Source: Xanthobacteraceae bacterium | GTDB taxonomy: Bacteria; Pseudomonadota; Alphaproteobacteria; Rhizobiales; Xanthobacteraceae | Assembly (NCBI GenBank): GCA_030043175.1 | Contig: JASHYD010000019.1 | Location: 1-6,368 of the forward strand | Reading direction: 5' to 3' | Length of the DNA stretch: 6,368 bases | In this document: one piece after another, positions 1 through 6,215 of the stretch | How positions within the stretch are numbered: position 1 is the stretch's first letter | Layout: each line of letters starts with the position of its first letter | The notes under the pieces: generated by a model | What the model was told of the DNA's origin: nothing | Database searches by the model: none | Seen by the model: only the letters and a program-made list of their open reading frames with translations | Program-made: the position numbers and the translations under genes

Positions 1-342
1 GCTGCCCTGATCGGTGTTGAAGATTTGCGGGCAGCCGTGTTTAGCAAGTGCTTCCTCGACAGCATCGATGCAGAACGAAGCCTCCATTGTGTTCGACAGC
101 CGCCAGGCCAGGATGCGCCGCGCGAACCAGTCCATCACGGCCGCGAGATAGACAAAGCCGCGTGCCATCGGGATGTAAGTGATATCGATCGCCCACACAT
201 GGTTCGGGTGATCGATCATCAATCCGCGCAGCAGATACGGATAGAGGCGATGACCTGGCGCAGGCTTCGATGTGTTGGGCCTACGATAGATCGCTTCGAT
301 CCCCATTCTCCGCATCAATGTGCTGACATGACGCCGGCCAAC
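1..342 (-). pseudogene. IS3-family transposase OrfB (DDE integrase core), internal fragment
   Basis: The minus strand reads an uninterrupted transposase frame from about 342 down to the left edge. It begins VGRRHVSTLMRRMGIEAIYR, has PYLLRGL and VWAIDITYIPM in the middle, and ends IFNTDQGS at base 1. This is the second half of an IS3-family OrfB: the end of the HTH_21 region followed by the rve (RNase H-like) integrase core. The first catalytic Asp is in AIDITYIP (codon 184-186) and the second is in NTDQGS (codon 10-12). The third residue, Glu, would lie beyond the left edge. The N-terminal part of OrfB, all of OrfA and the upstream terminal inverted repeat are missing, because the frame changes abruptly into the GMC gene at about 340-347. 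It therefore cannot be expressed from its own start here. The family call is secure; the subgroup is not determined. Confidence 0.9.
1..342 (-). mobile_element. Truncated IS3-family insertion sequence, one end missing
   Basis: This is the DNA segment carrying the transposase fragment. No terminal inverted repeat or target-site duplication is visible at its inner boundary (about 340-347), and the boundary falls inside orfB. That points to a deletion or recombination join rather than a clean insertion. The other end of the element would lie left of base 1. Confidence 0.75.
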
Positions 343-1847
343 GCGCCGGAGATGATGGACGGCATGACCGAAGCGTCCGCCACACGAAGGCCGCGCACGC
401 CTTGCACACGGAGCTCGCTGTCGACGACGGCGTCGGCGTCGTTCCCCATTCGCGCCGTGCCTATCGGGTGCCCGAAGCTGAGCGCTCCCGTGCGCACGAA
501 ATCGATGAGGTCCTGCTTGCCCTTGGCCTTTGGACCGGGGATGAGCTCGGCTTCGCGAATCCCATCGAAAGCTTTCTGGCTCACGAGCTCGCGCGCAGCT
601 TCCGCGGCTCGCAGAGTCGCCTCGAGATCGCGGTCCGTGCCCAGCAGGTTCCCTTCGATCGTCGGTGGAACGCGCCAATCCGCGCTCGCCAGGCTCACTT
701 GTCCGCGGCTAGTGGGCTGAACCAGCGACGGTGAGATCGTGAAGCAATTCTCTGGCAGGGCGCCAAAGCTGGCCGCCAGCTCCGGAGATGCGTTCGGAAG
801 CTGCTCCAGGACGAGAATGATGTCGGTGCCATGGCCGTCGACGCCGCTTGAGAGGTTCACTTCAGCCTCGACCGCGTTGCTGTCCGCGGGACGATCCGGG
901 AATTTCCCTTTGTATTGATAGACGACGCCAGACACGTGCACGTGGTCCTGGAAGTTGCGGCCGACGCCGCGCAGATCGGCGACGGGCGCGATGCCTAGCT
1001 TCTTTAGAGCGCTTGCCTCCCCGATGCCCGACAGCATCAACAGCTGAGCAGTATGAATCGTCCCCGCCGAGAGAATAATTTCGCGCGCCCCCGAAACCCT
1101 GCGAGCGCCATCGGCGACAGCGATCTCGACCCCGCTCGCACGATCGCCGTCAAACAGGACCTTGGTGACGTGCGTGCTCAGCAGGAGCGTTAGATTCGCG
1201 CGGCTGAGGTTGGGATGCAAAAAGGCGCGGGCGGCGCTGACACGCGTGCCATCGCGCGCGATATTCATGTTGACGTAGCCAGCGCCGTCGCGCATCGGCC
1301 CGTTCATGTCGTCGAGAATGGGAAATCCCATCTCTGCGGCCGCCTCAATGACGGCGCGGGCGGTCGGATGGGGATCGTGTGGGCGCCGGATATGAATCGG
1401 CCCGCCCACACCGCGCCATTCATTGGCACCGCCCTCCCAGTCCTCCTGCGCCTTGAACATCGGCAGGACATCCTTGAACGCCCAGCCTCTGGCGGCGTCG
1501 TCGGCCCAGGAGTCGTAGTCTCGCTCCATGCCGCGGGTCCAAACCATTGCATTGATGGAGCTGCCGCCACCCAGAACATGGCCAAGCGCGATGTCGAATC
1601 CGCGATTGTTGACTTGCGGCGCCGGTTTGATCGGCAACCCAAAATCAAGGGGGCTTGCGACGTTGTAGAACCAGACGCTGGGATTGCTGATTGTCGGCGC
1701 CGTATCCGCAGGTTCGGACTCGATCACCAGAACCTCGGCCCCCGTCTTTGACAATTCTCCGGCGATGACCGAGCCGGAAGCCCCAGCGCCTACGATGATG
1801 TAGTCGTAACCGCCGCGAAGGCTGGCCGGGTTTGCAGCGAGGGTCAT
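315..1847 (-). CDS. GMC family FAD-dependent oxidoreductase (choline-dehydrogenase-like), C-terminus replaced by IS sequence
   Basis: This is a flavoprotein of the glucose-methanol-choline family, which oxidises alcohols to aldehydes or ketones in the cytoplasm; the substrate cannot be told. The 510-residue product shows the N-terminal Rossmann FAD site G20-A-G22-A-S-G25, with E43 at the end of the second strand for the ribose. It also has GMC signature 1 (GHVLGGGSSINAMVWTRG, residues 89-106), signature 2 (SAGTIHTAQLLMLSGIG, 260-276) and the first catalytic histidine H460 in GHPIGTARMG. The family ends with a motif like SGNTNAPTIMIGEKAA, which carries the second catalytic His/Asn. Here the match stops at SIISG (497-501), and the last nine residues, ALAGVMSAH, are IS DNA read in another frame. 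About 25-30 family residues are lost, so activity is doubtful. The start ATG (1845-1847) is supported by AGGAG at 1854-1858, six bases upstream. It is the last gene of the block, 122 bp after the NTF2-like gene. Confidence 0.88.
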   Translation of the reverse strand: MTLAANPASLRGGYDYIIVGAGASGSVIAGELSKTGAEVLVIESEPADTAPTISNPSVWFYNVASPLDFGLPIKPAPQVNNRGFDIALGHVLGGGSSINAMVWTRGMERDYDSWADDAARGWAFKDVLPMFKAQEDWEGGANEWRGVGGPIHIRRPHDPHPTARAVIEAAAEMGFPILDDMNGPMRDGAGYVNMNIARDGTRVSAARAFLHPNLSRANLTLLLSTHVTKVLFDGDRASGVEIAVADGARRVSGAREIILSAGTIHTAQLLMLSGIGEASALKKLGIAPVADLRGVGRNFQDHVHVSGVVYQYKGKFPDRPADSNAVEAEVNLSSGVDGHGTDIILVLEQLPNASPELAASFGALPENCFTISPSLVQPTSRGQVSLASADWRVPPTIEGNLLGTDRDLEATLRAAEAARELVSQKAFDGIREAELIPGPKAKGKQDLIDFVRTGALSFGHPIGTARMGNDADAVVDSELRVQGVRGLRVADASVMPSIISGALAGVMSAH

Positions 1848-1853
1848 TTCGCA

Positions 1854-1858
1854 CTCCT
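1854..1858 (-). promoter_or_regulatory. Ribosome binding site of the GMC gene
   Basis: AGGAG on the minus strand lies six bases before ATG 1845-1847 and fixes that start. The leftover frame of the preceding gene remnant ends in TGA at 1844-1846, giving an ATGA overlap with this start, which is the arrangement seen in translationally coupled genes. Confidence 0.7.
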
Positions 1859-1906
1859 ATGGGTTTGGCGGGTCGAACGCGCCCGGTGGGCAACGCCCCG
1901 CGGTTG

Positions 1907-1969
1907 GGCAAGACGTCCAGCTTCCTCGAACGGCAGGGGTGGATTGCTTGGGAGGATCTTCCCCCGCGG
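1907..1969 (-). pseudogene. Fossil C-terminus of a second RutE/HadB-like nitroreductase
   Basis: The 21 codons read [21 protein letters not shown]. This aligns with the end of the intact nitroreductase in this window, which reads [18 protein letters not shown]. The eight residues FEEAGRLA are identical (1907-1930 versus 5079-5102), as are the NP and L positions before them. The FEEAGRLA codons differ mainly at silent positions (GCT/GCA, GGA/GGC, CGT/CGC, CTT/TTG), which indicates an old paralogue that diverged under protein-level selection, not a recent copy. The rest of the gene is absent: it begins directly after the stop of the NTF2-like gene, in the same frame. The expected stop after RLA is CAA here, so the frame stays open to 1844-1846. 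It is most likely a deletion scar. The stretch is short, so the call rests on motif identity. Confidence 0.65.
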
Positions 1970-2434
1970 TCAGGAACCCACACTGACATCGCCGCCGGCC
2001 GCGACGCCGCGGAAGTGCCACGTTCCGGCTGCACGGAAGCTGCCGGCCGTCCCGAACGTGTCCTCTAGGAATTGCACGTAGCTGATCCTGTCATTCGCCA
2101 CCTTGGCGAGTAGCGCGAAGGGAGACGTGATGTCCTTGCCGAGCGTGCGCGTTCTGTACGTAAAGCTTCCGAACATCGCGACGCTATGTTCGTTGGCGAT
2201 CGCGTCTTTGACCTCGAACGCCTTTGTCTCCCAGACCCGGGCCATGCTGTTGAACGCGTCGACGATGCTTTGTGGCCCCCGGTTTGTACCCGCCCAAGGG
2301 AGCACCTTGTGCAGCTCGGGATTGTCGAAGTTCAGCGATACATAGGTGACGTCCTCGGTGGTAAGGCCGCGAACATGCTCGATGTTCGTCGGGTCTGAAA
2401 GCAGCGCTTGTAGTAATTCAAGCGGGGTCTTCAT
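1970..2434 (-). CDS. NTF2/SnoaL-like protein (nuclear transport factor 2 family)
   Basis: This 154-residue protein has no signal peptide or membrane segment and shows the pattern of the NTF2-like cone fold. There is an N-terminal helix (MKTPLELLQALLSD), then TEDVTYVSLNF, a helix before and through IVDAFNSMARVW (about residues 57-68), and the long curved strands VAMFGSFTYRTRTLGKDITSPFA and ISYVQFLEDTF. The WxxxxFEVKDAIANEHSVAMFG pattern is typical of SnoaL-like proteins of aromatic or polyketide metabolism, which act as isomerases, cyclases, epoxide hydrolases or lyases, or have no known activity. The exact reaction cannot be read from the sequence. The start ATG is preceded by GGAGG at 2440-2444, five bases away. 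The gene follows the amidohydrolase after 62 bp. Its last residues (about GVAAGGDVSVGS) look unlike the compact end of the family and abut the nitroreductase fossil in the same frame, so the C-terminus may be a fusion scar. Confidence 0.8.
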   Translation of the reverse strand: MKTPLELLQALLSDPTNIEHVRGLTTEDVTYVSLNFDNPELHKVLPWAGTNRGPQSIVDAFNSMARVWETKAFEVKDAIANEHSVAMFGSFTYRTRTLGKDITSPFALLAKVANDRISYVQFLEDTFGTAGSFRAAGTWHFRGVAAGGDVSVGS

Positions 2435-2496
2435 CTGAGCCTCCGGTGTCGGCGTCGGTGTGAGCGGGTCAGGGGATCTAGGGGCTCGGGCGCGCC

Positions 2497-3546
2497 CTAC
2501 AGCTTGTAGAGCGCCTTAGCGTTGCCGTAGGCGATCTTGCGGCGATCGCTCTCGCCGATCGGGGCCGTCTCGATAAAGCTTCCGGCCTCAGCATAATCTT
2601 CGTACGGATAATCAGCCGCGAAGAGGATCCGATCGGCGCCCATTGTCAGCATCGTGCAGTGAAGTGCCTGGGTGCTGAAATTGCCGCTGGTGGTGACCCA
2701 GATGTTGTCGGCGAGATAGTCGCTCAGGCGCTTTTTAGTGCTGCGGCCGTTGGGACTGAAGTTGATACCATGCTGAATGCGCCAGGCGAGGAACGGTAGA
2801 GACTCGCCGAGATGTCCCAGCACCAGCTTCGCGGCCGGAAATCGGTCGAAGACGCCGCTATAGACGATGCGCAGCGCATGCGTCGCCGTCTCCGGCGCGA
2901 ACCCCCAAGCCGCGCCGGTGAGCTCCGGGTGAGAGTCGTATTGAACAGCATTGTGCGACGGGCGCGGGTGGATATAGAGGGGCACATCAAGCGCCGTCAG
3001 CGCCTCCCAGAACGGCGTCATTCGCTCATCGTCGAGATAGAGCAGATTGTCGGCGGTATCGATCTGGCTGTAGCCGTTCACCATCACCCCTTTGAACCCG
3101 AGCTTGGCGACGCAGCGCTCGAGTTCACGCGCAGCCTCGTCGGCGTCATGGAGCGCCAGGCTGGCCATCCCGACGTAACGGTTCGGATGCGCGCGAACGT
3201 GTTCGGCAAGATAGTCGTTGACCGTACGCGCGGCGGTCTGGGCCTCTGCGCGGTCGGCGATCGCCTGGATGCCGAATGTTGTGAGCGAGAGCAGCACTGT
3301 CTCGACACCGGCCTCGTCCATGGCCTCGAGACGCGTGGTGTCAAAATCCAGAAGCCGGTGTTGAACGACCTCAAAATACTCCGGACCGAGATGGCCGATG
3401 AGGGCTTCCTTGCGAGTCTCGAACCGGCCGTCGCTGTCGCGCATGAAGAGGCTGGGATGGCCGAAATGCTCCTCCAGCGCGATCTTGCGCAGGGGCGGCG
3501 GGACGGGCGGTGTGCCGACTTTGGGCAGGCTCGGAACGGTCATCAT
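2497..3546 (-). CDS. Amidohydrolase-family decarboxylase (gamma-resorcylate / 5-carboxyvanillate decarboxylase type)
   Basis: This 349-residue (beta/alpha)8-barrel metal enzyme is close in pattern to gamma-resorcylate (2,6-dihydroxybenzoate) decarboxylase and related ACMSD/LigW-type enzymes, which remove CO2 from hydroxybenzoates without oxygen. Visible ligands, named from the known family, are E25 and H27 in IALEEHF, H193 in PLYIHPR and D312 in ILFAADYPYE (metal site), with H245 and E248 in LGHLGE as catalytic acid/base residues. VTTSGNFSTQ (284-293) and the end motif GNAKALYKL are also characteristic. The first 20 residues, rich in proline, are an extension beyond the usual family start. 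The start is chosen at 3544-3546, with AGGAG at 3552-3556; the adjacent ATG at 3541-3543 is equally possible. It begins 17 bp after the ALDH stop, so the two are surely co-transcribed. The substrate is unknown; a phenolic acid made by the ALDH is the natural guess. Confidence 0.87.
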   Translation of the reverse strand: MMTVPSLPKVGTPPVPPPLRKIALEEHFGHPSLFMRDSDGRFETRKEALIGHLGPEYFEVVQHRLLDFDTTRLEAMDEAGVETVLLSLTTFGIQAIADRAEAQTAARTVNDYLAEHVRAHPNRYVGMASLALHDADEAARELERCVAKLGFKGVMVNGYSQIDTADNLLYLDDERMTPFWEALTALDVPLYIHPRPSHNAVQYDSHPELTGAAWGFAPETATHALRIVYSGVFDRFPAAKLVLGHLGESLPFLAWRIQHGINFSPNGRSTKKRLSDYLADNIWVTTSGNFSTQALHCTMLTMGADRILFAADYPYEDYAEAGSFIETAPIGESDRRKIAYGNAKALYKL

Positions 3547-3551
3547 ATTTT

Positions 3552-3556
3552 CTCCT
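3552..3556 (-). promoter_or_regulatory. Ribosome binding site that decides the amidohydrolase start
   Basis: AGGAG lies five bases before ATG 3544-3546 and eight before ATG 3541-3543, in the 17-bp gap after the ALDH stop. A longer frame open to 3738 would run 58 codons through the ALDH gene and lacks such a site. Confidence 0.7.
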
Positions 3557-3563
3557 GTGAGAG

Positions 3564-5063
3564 TCAGGATGTTTGGGCGCGGGGAGGATCCGCTCCTGCG
3601 GGCACCACCACGCGAATTTGGGTTTTCACCTCCTGAAATTCTTCCATTGCGCGAAGCCCCCGCGCCCGTCCGATACCGCTGTACTTGAAGCCGCCCTCCT
3701 CGAAAGCGTCGTGGAGGACTCCCCAGGTGTTGGTCCACACCGTGCCGGCTTTAATGGCGCGGGCGACCCTCTGCGCACGATCGATGTCTTGGGTGAACAC
3801 CGCCGCGGCCAGACCGAAGATGGTGGTGTTCGCGCGAGCGATCGCCTCAGCCTCTGTCGCGAACGTCTCAAAACTCAATACGGGGCCGAATATCTCCTCC
3901 TGGATCAACGGCACATCCAACGCCTCCGTCTCCAGCATCGAGGGGCGGTAGAACGCTCCGGACGCCAAGGAACCCTCAACGATGGGGCCGCCGCGAACGA
4001 TGATCCGGGCGTATTGCTTCGCGTCTTCGACGAAGCGATCGATCCGAGCGACATTGGCGCGATCGATCAGTGGACCCATCTCGCTATTCAGATCGTCAGC
4101 CCGGCCGACCACGACCCTTTCCAGCAGGGACGCGATGCGCTCTCGCCATGCATGAGCCACACCGTGCTGCACGAGCACGCGCGAGCCGGTCATGCAAAAC
4201 TCACCATTGAACTTGGTGAGTGCCGTTACGATTACCGGCGCGACGGCGTCGATGTCGGCGTCTTCGAAGACGACGAGCGGCGTCTTGCCGCCAAGTTCGA
4301 GACAGATCCTTTTTAGGGTATGTGCACCTTGCGCAGCTACCTGCCGGCCCACCTTGGTGCTGCCGGTGTAGTTGATGACGTCGACGTCGGCGGACTCGAC
4401 CAACAGCGGGGCGCCCTCGTTTCCGGCCTCCGTGAAGATATTCACCACACCCTTCGGCAAGCTCCCAGTCGCTGCGACGGCTTCGGCGATAAGAGAATTC
4501 ACTAACGCCGTCTGAGCAGGGAGTTTGATGGCCGTCGTGCAGCCGGCCGCCAGGGCCGGGCCCAACGCGCGGACCAGCAGCGCGAGCGGGGAATTCCAGG
4601 GGACGATGATTCCAGCGACGCCGATCGGCTCGCGCATGGCGGTCGCGAATAGGCCCGGCGCGATCTCGGCCGATGTGCCTGTCTGCGACAGCGCGGCGCC
4701 CGCATTGTAACGAAGCGTCGACGGGCTAGCGGTGGCTTCCCACGTCGCATCTCGCAACGTCTTGCCCATCTCGCGGCTAAGCGTCAGTGCGATCGCTTCT
4801 GCGCGCTCATCCAGTCTGCCAGCCAGTTCGAGAAGCGCCCGCGCACGGAGTTGCGGGTCATGCGCCCAGGCGCCGTCGTCAAAGGCGTTTCGCGCGGCGG
4901 CAATTGCGGACGCCGCTTCGGCCCGACCGCCCGCCGAGTACCGCCCGAGCACCTCTCCGGTAGAAGGGCTTATGGAATTTGCGACTGTGGACGAACCAAT
5001 CCACTCGCCATTAATCCAATGACGCGCGGGCTCAACCTTCAGGACTGTTTTGTCACTATTCAT
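3564..5063 (-). CDS. NAD(P)-dependent aldehyde dehydrogenase
   Basis: This is a full-length, 499-residue ALDH-superfamily enzyme that oxidises an aldehyde to the acid. Key residues are present: N157 in VPWNSPL (oxyanion hole), K180 in TAIKLPAQT (cofactor), the GSTKVG cofactor loop (234-239), E256 in LELGGKTP (general base), the nucleophile C290 in GEFCMTGSR, and E390 in QEEIFGPV. The N-terminus (HWINGEW, 15-21) and the end (GGFKYSGIGRARGLRAMEEFQEVKTQ) fit the family, so it looks active. The subfamily resembles betaine-aldehyde/aromatic-aldehyde type enzymes; the true substrate is not evident. The ATG at 5061-5063 has AAGGAG at 5071-5076, seven bases upstream, which overlaps the stop of the nitroreductase (5076-5078). 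This tight join argues for one transcript and coupled translation. The amidohydrolase follows after 17 bp, suggesting that the acid product is its substrate. Confidence 0.93.
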   Translation of the reverse strand: MNSDKTVLKVEPARHWINGEWIGSSTVANSISPSTGEVLGRYSAGGRAEAASAIAAARNAFDDGAWAHDPQLRARALLELAGRLDERAEAIALTLSREMGKTLRDATWEATASPSTLRYNAGAALSQTGTSAEIAPGLFATAMREPIGVAGIIVPWNSPLALLVRALGPALAAGCTTAIKLPAQTALVNSLIAEAVAATGSLPKGVVNIFTEAGNEGAPLLVESADVDVINYTGSTKVGRQVAAQGAHTLKRICLELGGKTPLVVFEDADIDAVAPVIVTALTKFNGEFCMTGSRVLVQHGVAHAWRERIASLLERVVVGRADDLNSEMGPLIDRANVARIDRFVEDAKQYARIIVRGGPIVEGSLASGAFYRPSMLETEALDVPLIQEEIFGPVLSFETFATEAEAIARANTTIFGLAAAVFTQDIDRAQRVARAIKAGTVWTNTWGVLHDAFEEGGFKYSGIGRARGLRAMEEFQEVKTQIRVVVPAGADPPRAQTS

Positions 5064-5075
5064 TTTGCCGCTCCT

Positions 5076-5669
5076 TTAGGCCAAGCGGCCTGCTTCCTCG
5101 AACGTCAATCTTGGGTTGCGCGGGAAGAGGTTTTCATTCGATCCGTACCCGATGGAGCAAATGAAATTGGATTTGATGTGTGTGTTGGCAAAGAATTCGG
5201 AATCAACCGCCTCATTGCTGAAGCCAGACATTGGACCGCAGTCCAGTCCCAGCGCGCGCGCCGACATAATAAGATAGGCGCCCTGAAGGCTGCCGTTGCG
5301 GAAAGCAGTGGTTTGCGCGACCAGGGGATCCGAATAATACGCCTGCATGTCCTTGCCGCGCACGGGAAACAACTTCGGCAATTGTTCGGCGAAGTCCAGA
5401 TCATATCCGACGATGACTGTGACCGGCGCTGCCAGAATCTTTGACGCATTGGTGGGCGCGGCAAGGGCTGCAAGCTTGCTCTTGCCCTCGGCACTCCTGA
5501 CCCAGACAAAACGCGCCGGGCAGCAATTTCCCGAAGTAGGCCCAAATTTCATCAAATCATAAAGCTCGCGCAACTGCTCTTCGGTAACAGGGCGGTCAGT
5601 CCAGCCGTTGCGGGTGCGGGCTGTTCTGAACAATTGATCGAGGGCCAACCCATCCAGTTTGTTCGACAT
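5076..5669 (-). CDS. RutE/HadB-like nitroreductase-family FMN reductase
   Basis: This 197-residue protein matches the malonic semialdehyde reductase (RutE)/HadB branch of the nitroreductase family in length and motifs. They are ARTRNGW (17-23), [17 protein letters not shown] (41-57, FMN-binding region), LAAPVTVIV (79-87), [14 protein letters not shown] (121-134), [12 protein letters not shown] (139-150), [11 protein letters not shown] (166-176) and the end FEEAGRLA. Such proteins bind FMN, form dimers and use NAD(P)H to reduce aldehydes, quinones or nitro groups. No other rut gene is near, so a role in the uracil pathway is unlikely; reducing a reactive aldehyde or quinone of this cluster is more plausible (inference). 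The start is taken at 5667-5669 (MSNKLDG), with GGAG at 5676-5679, rather than the upstream ATG at 5700-5702, which has no ribosome site. It is the first intact gene of the block. Confidence 0.88.
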   Translation of the reverse strand: MSNKLDGLALDQLFRTARTRNGWTDRPVTEEQLRELYDLMKFGPTSGNCCPARFVWVRSAEGKSKLAALAAPTNASKILAAPVTVIVGYDLDFAEQLPKLFPVRGKDMQAYYSDPLVAQTTAFRNGSLQGAYLIMSARALGLDCGPMSGFSNEAVDSEFFANTHIKSNFICSIGYGSNENLFPRNPRLTFEEAGRLA

Positions 5670-5675
5670 GCTGTT

Positions 5676-5679
5676 CTCC
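5676..5679 (-). promoter_or_regulatory. Ribosome binding site that decides the nitroreductase start
   Basis: GGAG lies six bases before ATG 5667-5669. The 11-codon-longer alternative starting at 5702 has no purine-rich site in front, and its extra residues do not match the family. Confidence 0.6.
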
Positions 5680-5682
5680 GCT

Positions 5683-5739
5683 GGCGACGGCCGATAACGC
5701 ATCGCTACTGAGAGTGGGTATTGGCGATGGCCGTTACGC
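5683..5739 (-). repeat. Pair of imperfect direct repeats upstream of the nitroreductase, possible operator
   Basis: On the plus strand, GGCGACGGCCGATAACGC at 5683-5700 recurs as GGCGATGGCCGTTACGC at 5723-5739, with starts exactly 40 bp apart. They lie just in front of the first intact gene, where the promoter of the block should be. No convincing -35/-10 pair is visible. The repeat could be a regulator binding site or chance in GC-rich DNA. Confidence 0.3.
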
Positions 5740-5747
5740 GAATTGAT

Positions 5748-6110
5748 TTAGATGAGGTCCTGGAATTCCTTCAGGCTAATCGGGCCAGTACGCCCCCAAC
5801 CACTGTCCCGGACACCACTCATGGCGGCATGGCTCTCGTCGTTCACCGTCGGCGAATTGATGCTGTGATGCCGGCGAGAATTTTCGGGGCCAGCTGAATG
5901 CCTGATAGGTGTCTCCTGCCGGGATAGATGAGCTGAGACGGTAAGCCTTCGGCCCCGGGGGCGTTGTCACTGGCATCGGCGGGGCGCATAGCCTGTGCCG
6001 AACCGAACAAAGACTGGGGTGACTGTGGCGCGAGATGAAGGTCGCTCGCGTTACGTTTTCCAACTCGTTCTCCATGAGTTTGCTCCCGCCTTCCCAATCG
6101 CGCAGAGCAG
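5748..6110 (-). pseudogene. Decayed 3' end of an aldehyde dehydrogenase gene (benzaldehyde/vanillin dehydrogenase type)
   Basis: Three minus-strand frames in succession spell an ALDH C-terminus. The first carries LSSSIPAGDTYQAF (5896-5937), the second QLAPKILAGI (5867-5896) and the third SINSPTVNDESHAAM then SGVRDSGWGRTGPISLKEFQ and DLI (5751-5864), stopping at TAA 5748-5750. Each switch is explained by one lost base, near 5896 and 5865. SINSPTVNDE and SGVRDSGWGRTGP correspond to the CHINGPTVHDE and FGGVKxSGxGR segments of aromatic aldehyde dehydrogenases. Upstream, LMENELENVTR (about 6043-6078) may correspond to the family's TLMPATVLxxVT segment, so the remnant reaches roughly 6110 with weaker support. 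The N-terminal three quarters, including the catalytic Cys region, are gone. It differs clearly from the intact ALDH at 3564-5063, so it is a leftover of another gene, not a tandem copy. Confidence 0.75.
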
Positions 6111-6187
6111 AGTGCAAAAGCGGGGCCATTCGGAAGGACCGGAAAATCTTGGAGTTTGCGCGGGCCGCGATCTCGAATATTCGGCAA

Positions 6188-6205
6188 TTTCCGAGATATC
6201 GGAAA
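6188..6205. repeat. 18-bp interrupted palindrome
   Basis: TTTCCGA-GATA-TCGGAAA has perfect 7-bp arms and a 4-bp spacer, and lies just after the hydrolase stop. No T-run follows on either strand, so it does not look like an intrinsic terminator. A perfect 10-bp palindrome, CGAATATTCG, sits close by at 6174-6183. The pair could be a regulator site or a recombination scar. The surrounding stretch, about 6111-6215, holds no recognisable gene. Confidence 0.45.
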
Positions 6206-6215
6206 AAAGTGGGGT

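Noticed and set aside
25..720. A 231-codon plus-strand frame spanning the IS fragment and the GMC 3' end
   Set aside because: It crosses the IS/GMC junction on the opposite strand, and its translation is low-complexity Ser/Arg/Pro-rich with no recognisable domain.
2488..2497. Palindrome GGGCGCGCCC at the end of the amidohydrolase gene, as a terminator
   Set aside because: It has no loop and no following T-run, and the next gene is only 62 bp away in the same direction.
2812..3636. A 274-codon open frame on the plus strand opposite the amidohydrolase gene
   Set aside because: It is antisense to a clear enzyme gene, has no family motifs and no ribosome site, and is the usual by-product of GC-rich codon use.
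3547..3738. A longer amidohydrolase start at 3738
   Set aside because: It would overlap the ALDH gene by 58 codons and add an arginine- and glycine-rich segment unlike the family; the AGGAG site supports 3546 instead.
5076..5669. Assignment to the uracil-degrading Rut pathway
   Set aside because: The protein resembles RutE, but no other rut gene is present; the neighbours point to aromatic or aldehyde metabolism.
5727..5897. A plus-strand frame of about 56 codons starting [11 protein letters not shown]
   Set aside because: It is exactly antisense to the ALDH fossil and has no ribosome site.
5776..6129. A possible 117-codon hypothetical gene, or a 99-codon form from 6075 with a GGGAG in front
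   Set aside because: Its frame contains only one third of the ALDH fossil (LSSSI...QAF), and on both sides the similarity continues in other frames, so it is a pseudogene segment.
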